The notes beneath the pieces were generated by a model. The model searched no databases, was not told the origin of the DNA, and saw nothing but the letters and a program-made list of their open reading frames with translations. From assembly GCA_025057995.1 (NCBI GenBank), contig JANXEW010000002.1, positions 62,001-126,000 on the forward strand: DNA of 64,000 nucleotides. The letters are read 5' to 3'. A program made the position numbers and the translations under genes. Every line of letters begins with the position of its first letter. Position 1 is the first letter of the stretch. This document shows, piece after piece, positions 44,575 through 52,461 of this stretch. Source of the stretch: Thermofilaceae archaeon (GTDB taxonomy: Archaea > Thermoproteota > Thermoprotei > Thermofilales > Thermofilaceae).

Positions 44575-44696
44575 TGGTGCGGCCGCCGGGATTCGAACCC
44601 GGGTTCTCCGTATGGGCTAGTGACCCATTCTCCGGCGTGGCAGGCTTACGCGCGCTATTTGACGCTCGGCGTCTTAACCAGCTAGACTACGGCCGC
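44575..44696 (-). tRNA. tRNA-Gly(GCC) with two non-canonical introns
   Basis: The acceptor GCGGCCG pairs with CGGCCGC, A73 is followed by an encoded CCA (44575-44577), the D arm is GTCT/AGAC and the T arm CCGGG-TTCGAAT-CCCGG. Removing 21 nt at position 29/30 (44646-44666) restores the stem CCGGC/GCCGG with loop CTGCCAC, anticodon GCC. That junction fits a full bulge-helix-bulge: helix ACGC/GCGT, bulges CGA and AAG. A second 24-nt intron at 45/46 (44606-44629) has identical AGA bulges on both sides and leaves variable loop AGAAC. There is no canonical 37/38 intron. Confidence 0.9.
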
Positions 44697-44720
44697 CCGC
44701 CAAAGAGGATTGAAAGCTCG

Positions 44721-44729
44721 CTTTAAGGT
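44721..44729 (-). promoter_or_regulatory. TATA-box promoter of tRNA-Gly
   Basis: Minus-strand CCTTAAAG is centred about 28 nt upstream of the tRNA-Gly 5' end at 44696. Confidence 0.45.
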
Positions 44730-45015
44730 TTTCGTGTACTTGGCCTACTTGGATTGCAGCTGAGAGTCTGTAATAATTGAGCGAAAGATACCTATCGAGG
44801 ATCTATTAAGACAGATATGATCGGATGATCTTATTGAAATTAAAAGTATAAAAATCACTCATGGAGGTTTCATCCTCAATTTCTAAGTTTTCAACTTCTA
44901 GGTAAAGAACTGGCTACTTAGTGAAAAGTTTGCTCCCAACTATTGAGGACTTTCGATGAAGCTTTTGGGATTTCCAAACCTTGCTGCCTAGAACATTTCA
45001 GTTGGTTAAACTAAA
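44730..45015. other. Non-coding region between tRNA-Gly and the DUF4832 gene
   Basis: About 290 nt without a supported ORF, AT-rich, with no direct repeat of the tRNA 3' end and no integrase remnant that I could see. It should contain the promoter of the downstream gene; TATA-like AT-rich stretches occur near 44840-44855, but none has ideal spacing to 45016. Confidence 0.5.
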
Positions 45016-46539
45016 ATGAGTTTTAAAAGAAGAGTGGACTATGTATTTAGCTACATGAATAACCCGGAGACTCTATTACCGAGTAGTGTTGGAAATAGGC
45101 ATGGTAAAGACCCTTTCCTATTCCTCGCCCTTTTAGCTATCCTTTTTACTCTTGGTTGTTTGTTCGTCTCTATGTACAATATTATGGAGTCTGAAATGTA
45201 CTCTAAAGAACGAGGGGATTGGATTATTTCCTCCAGGGATTACCCGGAGCCGCCGCCTGGTCTCGATTGGCATCTAGTTCCACCCGGTCCCGTGCCAGTG
45301 GTTAACCCTCTGAAGGGTTTTATGCCGTACGCTACAGATGAAAACCTTGAGGTATCTTTCCCATATACCATGGAATACTTCTACGTGCCAGTAAAGAGCG
45401 TAGTGGATTGCGAAGGTTTAACGTACCATTTTAACTTTGAGCACTTAGAAAAACTTCTTGACAACATCGCAAAACGTGGACGGCAGGCCGTATTTCGCCT
45501 CTACTTCGATTATCCGGGCTTGGAAACTGCTGTTCCACAATGCGTTATAGACGCTGGAGTTAGAATGCATAGGTACACCGAATACGGTGGAGGGTTGTCG
45601 CCTGACTACGACGACCCACGCATGGTTGAGCTTATGGTTAGACTGATTGAAGAGCTGGGAGCCAAGTTCGATGGAGATCCGCGTATAGCTTTCATTCAAG
45701 CTGGTCTATTGGGACACTGGGGGGAGTGGCACACCTACCCTAATACGCATCTCTTCGCCAGCGAGGCTACTCAACTTAGAGTGCTCGAAGCTTATGACCG
45801 CAGCTTTAATAAAACTAGTATCCTCGCTCGCTATCCTAATAGAATAACTCGGAGATACAACGTAGGTTTTCACGATGATTCTTTTGCCTTTCAGACGCTT
45901 GGAGATGAAGCGTGGTACTTCTACAATTTGCTCGAGTCCTCCGGGACTCTCGATAGATGGAAAGCTGAGCCTATTGGAGGAGAAGTTCGTCCGGAGATCC
46001 AGGCCGATGTCTTCAAAGAGGAGGGACTCTTCAAACACTTAATTGAGTGTATCGAAACTACGCATGTCAGCTTTCTACTTTGCGAAACCCTCTTTAGACC
46101 AAGGAGTACGAAACCTAGCTTAACCTTTAAAGACTTAAAGAGGGCGATTTTCGCGTCCCAACGAATGGGATACACGTTCGCCGTCTGTTATGCAGCTGCG
46201 GAGAAGCTACCCAACGACGCGGTGAAGGTATCAGTAGTTGTAAAAAACTTCGGCGTAGCACCATTCTATTATGGATGGACAGTGGACTTCGGTATTGTTA
46301 CAGCTGAAGGGACTTCTGTCGCCGTTGAAAAGACGAGATGGACACTAGCTGGAATACTGCCGAATCAGACGGTTATATGGTCACACGTATTTTATAATGT
46401 TTCAAGATTTTGTAAAAAGAACTATTACTTTGCTATAAGGGTTTCAAACCCGCTGCCAGGGGGTAGACCAGTGCTATTTGCTAACAAGGATCAATTGCCA
46501 AATGGATGGCTCCTTCTACTTGAATGTTCTCGATTATGA
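45016..46539 (+). CDS. Membrane-anchored DUF4874/DUF4832 putative glycoside hydrolase
   Basis: A 507-residue protein with one N-terminal transmembrane anchor (FLFLALLAILFTLGCLFVS, about 35-53) and the rest probably outside the cell. NPLKGFMPY (near 97-105), LEKLLDNIAKRGRQAVFRLYFDYPG, IAFIQAGLLGHWGEWHTYP (near 228-246), FHDDSFAF and GGEVRPEI (near 318-325) are the pattern of the DUF4874 plus DUF4832 pair. That pair is a barrel-type domain set related to glycoside hydrolases. The acidic and aromatic WGEWH region is a plausible active site. A beta domain (VVVKNFGVAPFYYGW) ends the protein. It stands alone, flanked by long gaps. Substrate unknown. Confidence 0.75.
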   Translation: MSFKRRVDYVFSYMNNPETLLPSSVGNRHGKDPFLFLALLAILFTLGCLFVSMYNIMESEMYSKERGDWIISSRDYPEPPPGLDWHLVPPGPVPVVNPLKGFMPYATDENLEVSFPYTMEYFYVPVKSVVDCEGLTYHFNFEHLEKLLDNIAKRGRQAVFRLYFDYPGLETAVPQCVIDAGVRMHRYTEYGGGLSPDYDDPRMVELMVRLIEELGAKFDGDPRIAFIQAGLLGHWGEWHTYPNTHLFASEATQLRVLEAYDRSFNKTSILARYPNRITRRYNVGFHDDSFAFQTLGDEAWYFYNLLESSGTLDRWKAEPIGGEVRPEIQADVFKEEGLFKHLIECIETTHVSFLLCETLFRPRSTKPSLTFKDLKRAIFASQRMGYTFAVCYAAAEKLPNDAVKVSVVVKNFGVAPFYYGWTVDFGIVTAEGTSVAVEKTRWTLAGILPNQTVIWSHVFYNVSRFCKKNYYFAIRVSNPLPGGRPVLFANKDQLPNGWLLLLECSRL

Positions 46540-47031
46540 CTACTTGCCTCCGTGGGCGTATTCTTTAGCGTAGTCTAAATCCTTTTTTCATTCAGGTTCA
46601 GATAACTTAATTCGTGACCGAAGCACATAAATCTATCATTTGTCTCTTTCTGCTCTTACTGTTTGAAGTACTGACAGCAGGTGAATTTGGTGGAAGACTT
46701 TCATGCTCACCGTTTAAGTTACTCCAGTCCCGTGTCGTTATTGTTAAGGTAAGCAGACAATAATCTCCCTTAACAGAGTGCTTTACCGTATTAAAACGCT
46801 TCTGTGTTAGGAGATAAAGGTTTAAGACTATTTACTCGTTCTATTTTGAAACTCGTCATCTGTTTTTAATTCCCCTCAAGAACGTGACGGTGTCAAGGCG
46901 TCAGCGTTTAACGCGAAACACGATGACGTTTATTCCTTTTACGGAAATATCACATTCAAAGGCTATGCATTTGTTGGACGATAGAGTCATCGGCGTTAAT
47001 CTAGAGTAAGCATGCTTTGGATCCTATCTCT
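46540..47031. other. 492-nt non-coding region
   Basis: No ORF with a supported start, no tRNA-like fold, and no strong inverted repeat was found. It is one of the longest gene-free stretches of the window. It lies between the convergent DUF4832 and mevalonate kinase genes, where promoters are not expected, so degraded gene remnants or an unrecognised RNA are both possible. Confidence 0.5.
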
Positions 47032-48003
47032 TTACCCCGATTCAAGGGTAACACCCTTCTCGCTTACGGATGTCATTAAAACCTTAGTAGATGCTTTACT
47101 GAGCTCCATAGCTATTTGTTCGGCATCCTCCCTCCAGCATAGCGCCAAAATCATTCCCCCTCCTCCTGCACCAGTTATCTTAGCCCCTAGAGCCCCCGCT
47201 TGCCGGGCTGTATATATAAGCTCCTCGAGCTTAGCGTTTGATACCCCTATAGCGCTTAGAAGACCGTGATTGATATTCATGAGCTCACCAACTGCTGTAA
47301 AATCCTCTCGCTCGAGCGCATCTCTAGTATTTTCTACGAGTACCGTAGCCGCTGCATAGACTTGATCAAGTACACTGCTATGCTTTGACTTAAGAGCAAG
47401 GACGCGTGCCACCAGAGTGCCAGTTGATCTCTGAATTCCACTGTCTGCGAGTACCAGTCTCACTTGGCTGAAGTTAACGTCTAGCCTTTCGAAACCCTTT
47501 CCTATACTGAAATAGATAGCACCACCGTACGCAGACACGGTATTATCAATTCCACTAGGTTTCTTGTGGATTTCCACCTCTCCTGTATAAGCTGTTCTAG
47601 TTATTTCTTCTAAGCTTGCATTTAGCCCTAGTAGCTTGGCTACCGCTGACGCTGTAGCAACAGCCACAGCAGCTGATGAGCCTAAGCCCGCTGCCGGAGG
47701 AATGTTGGATTCGATAACTACTTTTAGGCCCTGGTTGCTACCAGCTAGCTTGAGAACTTCTTTTACAACGAGGTAAACTGGGTATAGAGGATCCTCGACT
47801 CTTGTCTCTTTTCCACCATATCTCCTTATTCCAAACTCTTTAGACACTATTTCGATGACATCCTCGTTCAGGAGCTCTGCCGTCGCTTTAGCTCTAATAT
47901 CAAGCGCTAGAGCTATCGCCGGACAACCAGCTACAACAAAGTGTTCTCCCACCAGAATGGCTTTCGCAGGAGCGGTGACCGTTACGTTACCCAATGGTCT
48001 CAC
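47032..48003 (-). CDS. mvk: Mevalonate kinase
   Basis: GHMP-family kinase of 323 residues, phosphorylating mevalonate for archaeal isoprenoid lipids. Motif 1 is TAPAKAILVGEHFVVAGCPAIA (10-31), the ATP loop PPAAGLGSSAAVAVA is at 102-116, and the KKPSGIDNTVSAYGGAI segment carries the substrate-binding Asp. Motif 3 is GALGAKITGAGGGGMILAL near the C-terminus. The start overlaps the end of an HTH regulator gene by 17 nt. Product flux feeds the UbiA prenyltransferase and the Tes-like enzyme found elsewhere in the window. Confidence 0.95.
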   Translation of the reverse strand: MRPLGNVTVTAPAKAILVGEHFVVAGCPAIALALDIRAKATAELLNEDVIEIVSKEFGIRRYGGKETRVEDPLYPVYLVVKEVLKLAGSNQGLKVVIESNIPPAAGLGSSAAVAVATASAVAKLLGLNASLEEITRTAYTGEVEIHKKPSGIDNTVSAYGGAIYFSIGKGFERLDVNFSQVRLVLADSGIQRSTGTLVARVLALKSKHSSVLDQVYAAATVLVENTRDALEREDFTAVGELMNINHGLLSAIGVSNAKLEELIYTARQAGALGAKITGAGGGGMILALCWREDAEQIAMELSKASTKVLMTSVSEKGVTLESG

Positions 48004-48583
48004 CCAAAAGTTCGTTAAGTCGTTTGAGGATGGTAAAGTATTCGGGCTTCCTGTATAGGTTTGCTGCGGTTAGAGCCTTTACAACCATGTCGTTTATGCT
48101 GGGATCCCCCTCCTTTGGGGATTTAGACAGAGCTTTCTCGAAAGCTTCAATCCATAGAACGTGTAACTTTCGGATAAGCTCGGCTAGCTCGATCGCCTGC
48201 GCCTCGCTAAGCCCCGGAGTCATCCTAGCCAGGATTGCCGCCGCTCCTTTAGCCTTTTCCTCGATTTTTAACGCGTAGTCCTCGCTTCCCGGCACTAACC
48301 CTTCCGCTAGCTCGTAGGAGACTATGAACCTTCTCGCCTGGGCCCGGTACCACTTTACTACAAGATTCCTTCTTACCTCCGTCCTCGTGACGCTCACTAA
48401 ACCCCCTTGCTCCAACATAGTTAGGTGATGCATAATAGATGAGACGTTTTTGTTTAAGAATTTAGCAAGCTGCTGGGGCGTCATTTCAGCTAACCTAAGA
48501 AGGGAGAGTATCCGCCTTCTAGTGTCATCTGCTAATAGCTTAGCGACCTCTGGGTCTCTAATGACCATAACTTCATTAGACAT
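47987..48583 (-). CDS. ArsR-family winged-helix transcription regulator
   Basis: A 198-residue protein with an N-terminal winged helix: KLLADDTRRRILSLLRLAEMTPQQLAKFLNKNVSSIMHHLTMLEQGGLVSVTRTEVRRNLVVKWYRA in residues 14-80. A helical C-terminal domain of about 110 residues could sense a ligand or dimerise; it has no obvious metal-binding cysteine motif. It is upstream of and overlapping mevalonate kinase in one operon, suggesting control of isoprenoid synthesis, or self-control. That link is inference. Confidence 0.8.
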   Translation of the reverse strand: MSNEVMVIRDPEVAKLLADDTRRRILSLLRLAEMTPQQLAKFLNKNVSSIMHHLTMLEQGGLVSVTRTEVRRNLVVKWYRAQARRFIVSYELAEGLVPGSEDYALKIEEKAKGAAAILARMTPGLSEAQAIELAELIRKLHVLWIEAFEKALSKSPKEGDPSINDMVVKALTAANLYRKPEYFTILKRLNELLGETIG

Positions 48584-48681
48584 CCTAGCGTCATCCTCTG
48601 AATGGAATATATAAAACGCTCGTCCCTTGACCTATTTACACTGATGCTTTTATTAATGGCTACAGACATTTTCCTATAGGA

Positions 48682-49278
48682 ATGCCAGTAGCCTGTAAAG
48701 TATATGAGTTAACCGGTTCTATGAACATAGATAGGATTGCGAAAAACTTGTCAAACGGAAGCACAGAAGGTTTGAAGTTAAGAAGCCTAGATAAGGTTGG
48801 AACGCGCTTACGGGGTATAGTTGATTTACCCCCGGATGGTCGTCAATTTAAATTTGAGATACTGGGGTTCAGGGGAAGAATATTCCTGCTTATTGCTTCA
48901 GGGAGGAAGAGGGCACAACAGTTGGCTAGATTCCTCTCAAGATTAATTGAAGGTGAGCTTCTTGAAGTAAAAGTTCCCAGTAGAAGGCTAAGGGAACTAT
49001 ACCAGGAGGGCGTAGTTAAGCTAGTTGTTTTCGACATGGTGAGAATTCCAGGTCTCAGAAGAGTTGTTCTCACGGGCGACGCGGTCTCAGATACAAACAT
49101 GTATAAAGAGTTCGCAGATGTTTGTGAGACGAGGTATGTGCTCTTCGAGACTCGGGAGGGAGTTCTCTTAGGTGTTAGCGATAGTTGTTCAGTTGTCGCA
49201 CTCTCAAGCCTAACCGATGACGAGTTATTCGAGCTCGTAAAGGATAGGATTCTACCTCTTTTGGCAACCCCCCTGTAA
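48682..49278 (+). CDS. Conserved-looking protein of unknown function
   Basis: A 198-residue soluble protein that I do not recognise. It has alternating strands and helices (VGTRLRGIVDLPPDGRQFKFEILGFRGRIFLLIASGRKRAQQLARFLSRLI in the first half). The second half contains YEDG-free beta segments (RRVVLTGDAVSDTNMYKEFADVCETRYVLFETREGVLLGVSDSCSVVAL). It is divergent from the HTH regulator gene with a 98-nt gap that should hold both promoters. Function unknown. Confidence 0.6.
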   Translation: MPVACKVYELTGSMNIDRIAKNLSNGSTEGLKLRSLDKVGTRLRGIVDLPPDGRQFKFEILGFRGRIFLLIASGRKRAQQLARFLSRLIEGELLEVKVPSRRLRELYQEGVVKLVVFDMVRIPGLRRVVLTGDAVSDTNMYKEFADVCETRYVLFETREGVLLGVSDSCSVVALSSLTDDELFELVKDRILPLLATPL

Positions 49279-49389
49279 CAATTTGATCACTAGAATCTCT
49301 CTCACTAGAGGCAAGATCTCTTCACTTGAGGAAACTTTCACTAGTCCTAAGCGTTTTATATGACACCAAAAAATTTTTGCCTTCGAACG

Positions 49390-49698
49390 TTATTCGATCG
49401 CTTTTAATGCATCTTCATCTACCAGGGATATTAACTCCCTATTCTTTTTAAAGAAATTGACCGCGAAACTACAGACCGGTACCACCTTATAACCTTGCTC
49501 CTTAGCCCATGCTACTGCGTGTTCGACCAGTCTTGTGGCTAGTCCTTGACCGCGATGTTCAGGTGGAGTGTAAGTGGTAGTAATGTACATTTTGTTTTCG
49601 CGTAGTTCGTAACCCAGAAAGGCGTAGACCCCTGGCGCAAGGCGTATAAGGAACTTACCCTGCTCAGGTCTATGTAGAACCTCTATCTGCTTACTCAC
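49390..49698 (-). CDS. Small GNAT-type N-acetyltransferase (COG2388-like)
   Basis: A 102-residue compact GNAT domain. Strands FLIRLAPGVYAFLGYELRENKMYITTTYTPPEHRGQGLATRLVEHAVAWAKEQG contain the acetyl-CoA-binding motif Q/R-x-x-G-x-A as RGQGLA (near 56-61). The C-terminal VVPVCSFAVNFFKKN matches the YjdJ-like subfamily. Substrate unknown. It is monocistronic between an unknown gene and tRNA-Val. Confidence 0.82.
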   Translation of the reverse strand: MSKQIEVLHRPEQGKFLIRLAPGVYAFLGYELRENKMYITTTYTPPEHRGQGLATRLVEHAVAWAKEQGYKVVPVCSFAVNFFKKNRELISLVDEDALKAIE

Positions 49699-49744
49699 AT
49701 CGGAGCCAGGTCATTGTAGCTTTAATGTTTTTTGTAGCCTTTAT

Positions 49745-49753
49745 CTTTAAAAG
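49745..49753 (+). promoter_or_regulatory. TATA-box promoter of tRNA-Val
   Basis: ctttaaaag is centred 26 nt upstream of the tRNA 5' end at 49775, ideal archaeal spacing. Confidence 0.55.
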
Positions 49754-49774
49754 GAGAAATGAAGTAAGGGTTGG

Positions 49775-49876
49775 GGGCCCGTGGTCTAGTGGTTAGGATA
49801 TCCGCCTTACAAGCTCCAGTTCATTAGGTCGAGCTGAGAGCGCGGGAGGTCCCGGGTTCGAGTCCCGGCGGGCCCA
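49775..49876 (+). tRNA. tRNA-Val(TAC) with canonical intron
   Basis: The acceptor GGGCCCG pairs with CGGGCCC, A73 follows and CCA is not encoded. The D arm is GTCT/GGAT, the variable loop AGGTC and the T arm CCGGG-TTCGAGT-CCCGG. A 29-nt intron at 49812-49840 (37/38) splits the loop CTTACAC, anticodon TAC. It fits a bulge-helix-bulge: central helix CTTA/TGAG (one T-G pair), bulges CAA and AGC, and an inner GCTC/GAGC stem. Confidence 0.95.
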
Positions 49877-49926
49877 TTACTTTTTATCGTAGGTTCTTCA
49901 TAGTTACCTAGATAGGGTTTTATTGA

Positions 49927-50799
49927 GTGTCGTGTCCTGGGGGTGTGGGCAAGTTTGCCGCGTTAATGAAGTTGACTCGAATAGAGCACGGCTTTATAGC
50001 CGCGTTTGCTACGTCGGTAGGATGCGCGATAGGTGCCGGGGGTTGGTTTGGTATTCAGCCTTATGCTGTGGTACTCGCTATCGTGGTGACGGTATTAGTT
50101 GAAGTTGGCCTTTTCGTTTTTAATGATATTTGTAACATAGAGGAAGATAGGATCAATGCCCCTGAGCGTCCTCTGGTTAAAGGAGAGATCAGCGTTAAGG
50201 AGGCAACTATAGTAGGTCTTCTTTCTCTTATCTTAGGCGCCTCTCTAGCATTGCCACTCGGTTTCCCCCCTCTTTTGGTAGTTCTTCTGGCTGTTTCCAC
50301 CGGTCTGGCGTACGATATGTGGCTCAAGAAAGCTGGTTTCATAGGCAACTTAATAGTAGCCCTGGATACTGCCTTACCCTTCCTTTTTGGGGCCACGGTA
50401 TTTAGCGGCTTCAGTGTGCCTATCTTGACATTCCTTCTAGCTGGAATAGCGTTTTTAGCTGTGCTCGGGAGGGAGGTTCTTAAAGGGATAGTGGACATAG
50501 AAGGTGACTTAAAGGCAGGTGTGAGAACTTTGGCAATTACCAGAGGCGTAAATTTTGCTGCGATCGTTTCAAGTCTCTTGTTCATGCTTGCGGTTTCTTT
50601 AAGTTTGGTGGCGCTGCCTCTTGTAACTGAGGGGAGGCAGTACTTGTATACCTTTTTTGTTGCGATAACGGATCTTATGTTCACTTATGTAGCAGGATCT
50701 CTCTTACTGAGGAGAGACAAATCTACGGCAGCAAAGGGGAGAGTAGTCACGTTGATAGCTATGTTCACGGGCACTCTAGCCTTCGCAATAACCGCCTAG
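49927..50799 (+). CDS. Digeranylgeranylglyceryl phosphate synthase (UbiA family)
   Basis: Membrane prenyltransferase of 290 residues adding the second geranylgeranyl chain in archaeal lipid synthesis. The first aspartate-rich motif is NDICNIEEDRINAPERP (66-82) and the second lies in GIVDIEGDLKAGVRTLA (about 189-205). Eight or so hydrophobic helices are visible. The UbiA family also includes quinone and heme enzymes; the RINAPERPLVKGEIS pattern favours the lipid enzyme. GTG 49927 and GTG 49945 (after a G-run) are alternative starts. It heads the run of same-strand genes leading to AglB. Confidence 0.85.
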   Translation: MSCPGGVGKFAALMKLTRIEHGFIAAFATSVGCAIGAGGWFGIQPYAVVLAIVVTVLVEVGLFVFNDICNIEEDRINAPERPLVKGEISVKEATIVGLLSLILGASLALPLGFPPLLVVLLAVSTGLAYDMWLKKAGFIGNLIVALDTALPFLFGATVFSGFSVPILTFLLAGIAFLAVLGREVLKGIVDIEGDLKAGVRTLAITRGVNFAAIVSSLLFMLAVSLSLVALPLVTEGRQYLYTFFVAITDLMFTYVAGSLLLRRDKSTAAKGRVVTLIAMFTGTLAFAITA

Positions 50800-50839
50800 C
50801 TTACGGTAGACTTTTATTTTCCTTTGCCTTAGGTTTAAC

Positions 50840-51205
50840 GTGCAGAGCATAAGGCTCCTAGAGAAAATACTTGACCCGTATGTCTTCTCACTGATAATGG
50901 TAGCCGTTGCACTGTTCCTGCTATCAGGCATATTCAACATACTTTATACCGCCTCGCATAATCCTGAAGAGTTCATGGGAGCGATGTCTAGGATAGGTCC
51001 CGTGCAAAGCGGTAATTTACAGAATTTTACCGAGTTGGTAATGGTGTTCGTGGGTTATGTGGTTTTCGTGTGGGGGCTCTACCTTCTTTATGACTCATCT
51101 AGGAGAACACAGAGTGGGGCTAGGTATGCGTTAATTTTCGGTTTAGTGTTCGTGATAATAAGTTCTATATTGCTTGCTGTTCTCTTTTACGTTAAACGTT
51201 ATTAG
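50840..51205 (+). CDS. Three-helix membrane protein of unknown function
   Basis: A 121-residue protein with three hydrophobic helices (FSLIMVAVALFLLSGIFNILY, LVMVFVGYVVFVWGLYLLYD, ALIFGLVFVIISSILLAVLFYV) and a short exposed loop (SHNPEEFMGAMSRIGPVQSGNLQ). It starts with GTG. It ends five bases before the RecA-fold gene, so it is likely cotranscribed. I do not recognise a family. Confidence 0.65.
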   Translation: MQSIRLLEKILDPYVFSLIMVAVALFLLSGIFNILYTASHNPEEFMGAMSRIGPVQSGNLQNFTELVMVFVGYVVFVWGLYLLYDSSRRTQSGARYALIFGLVFVIISSILLAVLFYVKRY

Positions 51206-51210
51206 GGTCG

Positions 51211-51834
51211 ATGCGTAGAGACAGCCATGTTGAAGGATTACTAAAGATTCTTGATGCCTTGCTCACTAAACGACCCTTAGTTATTTACGGGCTGCCCGGA
51301 TCTCTAAGGACGCGGTTAACTCTTCTTCTCTGCGCTCATTCTTCTCCTTTTGCTTATGTGGGTACAGGTAGACATTCTAGAGTCGTAAAGAGTCTCTCAG
51401 GTGTAAAATTCTATGGGACAGTATCGTTTTACGAGGAACTCTTAAACCTTTTCGAAATAATTGGGTTAGTGAAACTAACAGAAATTAAAGGACTTGCTCT
51501 CGACGAGTTTATGGCGAACCTGGTGCCCTACAGAGCTACTCTCTACGAAAGTTACGTATCCAGGATGGCGTTTACTGAGTTGCAGCTTTTGAAACTAGCT
51601 GCAGAAGCGGGAGGCAAGGTCTTATTAGTATGCGGAGAAGATCACAGGACCGGTGGCCCCCTCGGTTTGCGGTATGTCAGGCAGTTAAAGCCGTACCTGA
51701 TTAAAACCTCGATCGAAAAAGATGTTCTTGCTGTAGAGGAGCGCGACATAGGCGATCCTGTTTTCGTGCTCAAAAGAATCGAAGTAAGCGCTAGTGAGGT
51801 GGTGTCTGCTTGCGAGACCTTGCGTCTAGGCTAG
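51211..51834 (+). CDS. RecA/RadA-fold protein with degenerate P-loop
   Basis: A 207-residue protein that resembles the core of archaeal RadA/RadB-like ATPases but has lost the nucleotide-binding lysine motif: residues 25-38 read VIYGLPGSLRTRLT in place of GxxxxGK[ST]. The C-terminal half keeps the RadB-like order: a helix ending in LLKLAAEAGG, a strand VLLVCGEDHRTGG, then PLGLRYVRQLKPYLIKTS. A clear Walker B Asp is absent. It overlaps the RuvC-fold gene by 25 nt, a strong sign of coupled expression. It may be a non-hydrolysing DNA-binding partner. Identification is by pattern only. Confidence 0.55.
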   Translation: MRRDSHVEGLLKILDALLTKRPLVIYGLPGSLRTRLTLLLCAHSSPFAYVGTGRHSRVVKSLSGVKFYGTVSFYEELLNLFEIIGLVKLTEIKGLALDEFMANLVPYRATLYESYVSRMAFTELQLLKLAAEAGGKVLLVCGEDHRTGGPLGLRYVRQLKPYLIKTSIEKDVLAVEERDIGDPVFVLKRIEVSASEVVSACETLRLG

Positions 51835-52394
51835 GACAGAAACGATTGAGTGTATCTGTAAAGGATCCTCGCAGACTACGCCTAGTTTACGATCTGCTGC
51901 GTGAACTCGGTTTAGCTGGGACTATTGATGTATCAGAAAGTGGCATCGAGATACCTTGTGAAGTTCTGAATTCCACAAATCGAGCTATAGTTTTCGCATG
52001 CTGGTTAGCGCTTCAAGTAGAGAACTGTACCGAGGCATACGTAGGCTTGGATCTAGGTTCGAAGAATATAGGTCTTGCGCTTGTCACTGGGGGAACAGTA
52101 GCTTACACAGGACTTCTTAGCAGCCTGCGCACGGTGTTATCAGTGGTAAAGGAGTTGTCAAAAGTAGGGATTAAACCCCTTGTCAAGATCGGCGCTTCGG
52201 GTCAATTATCTGTTTTAGCGAGCGAAGTAGCTTCGGAGCTGACGCGTCATGGCTTCCAGGTCGAACTCGTGTCAGAAGACGAAGCAAGGATACAAGTCAT
52301 ACTGGGGGATTTTTCAAAGTTAAGAAAAGTCTCGCCACATGAAATTGATGCACTTAAGATCGCTTTAAAACCAAGTAGAAAATTATCTCTATAG
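51810..52394 (+). CDS. RuvC/YqgF-fold (RNase H-like) putative nuclease
   Basis: A 194-residue protein. After an unknown N-terminal domain (1-72), residues 77-92 read YVGLDLGSKNIGLALV, the first strand of RuvC/YqgF proteins with the catalytic-type D81. The last motif HEIDALKIAL (177-186, H177 and D180) matches the final ADALAIAL-like helix of RuvC. The middle acidic residue expected on strand 4 is not obvious (PLVKIGASG), although E152, E156 and E158 lie near. It could be a structure-specific nuclease or an inactive fold. The first 25 nt are shared with the RecA-fold gene. Confidence 0.65.
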   Translation: MRDLASRLGQKRLSVSVKDPRRLRLVYDLLRELGLAGTIDVSESGIEIPCEVLNSTNRAIVFACWLALQVENCTEAYVGLDLGSKNIGLALVTGGTVAYTGLLSSLRTVLSVVKELSKVGIKPLVKIGASGQLSVLASEVASELTRHGFQVELVSEDEARIQVILGDFSKLRKVSPHEIDALKIALKPSRKLSL

Positions 52395-52461
52395 TAAGCG
52401 GCTTTCTGTTGCACGTTATATTAAAATAGGATAACCATAGTTTCATCTCCTGGGTGGAAAG

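Noticed and set aside
46540-47031. Possible decayed gene or guide RNA in the long gap.
   Set aside because: No frame, repeat or box motif was strong enough to support a specific call; it is listed only as non-coding.
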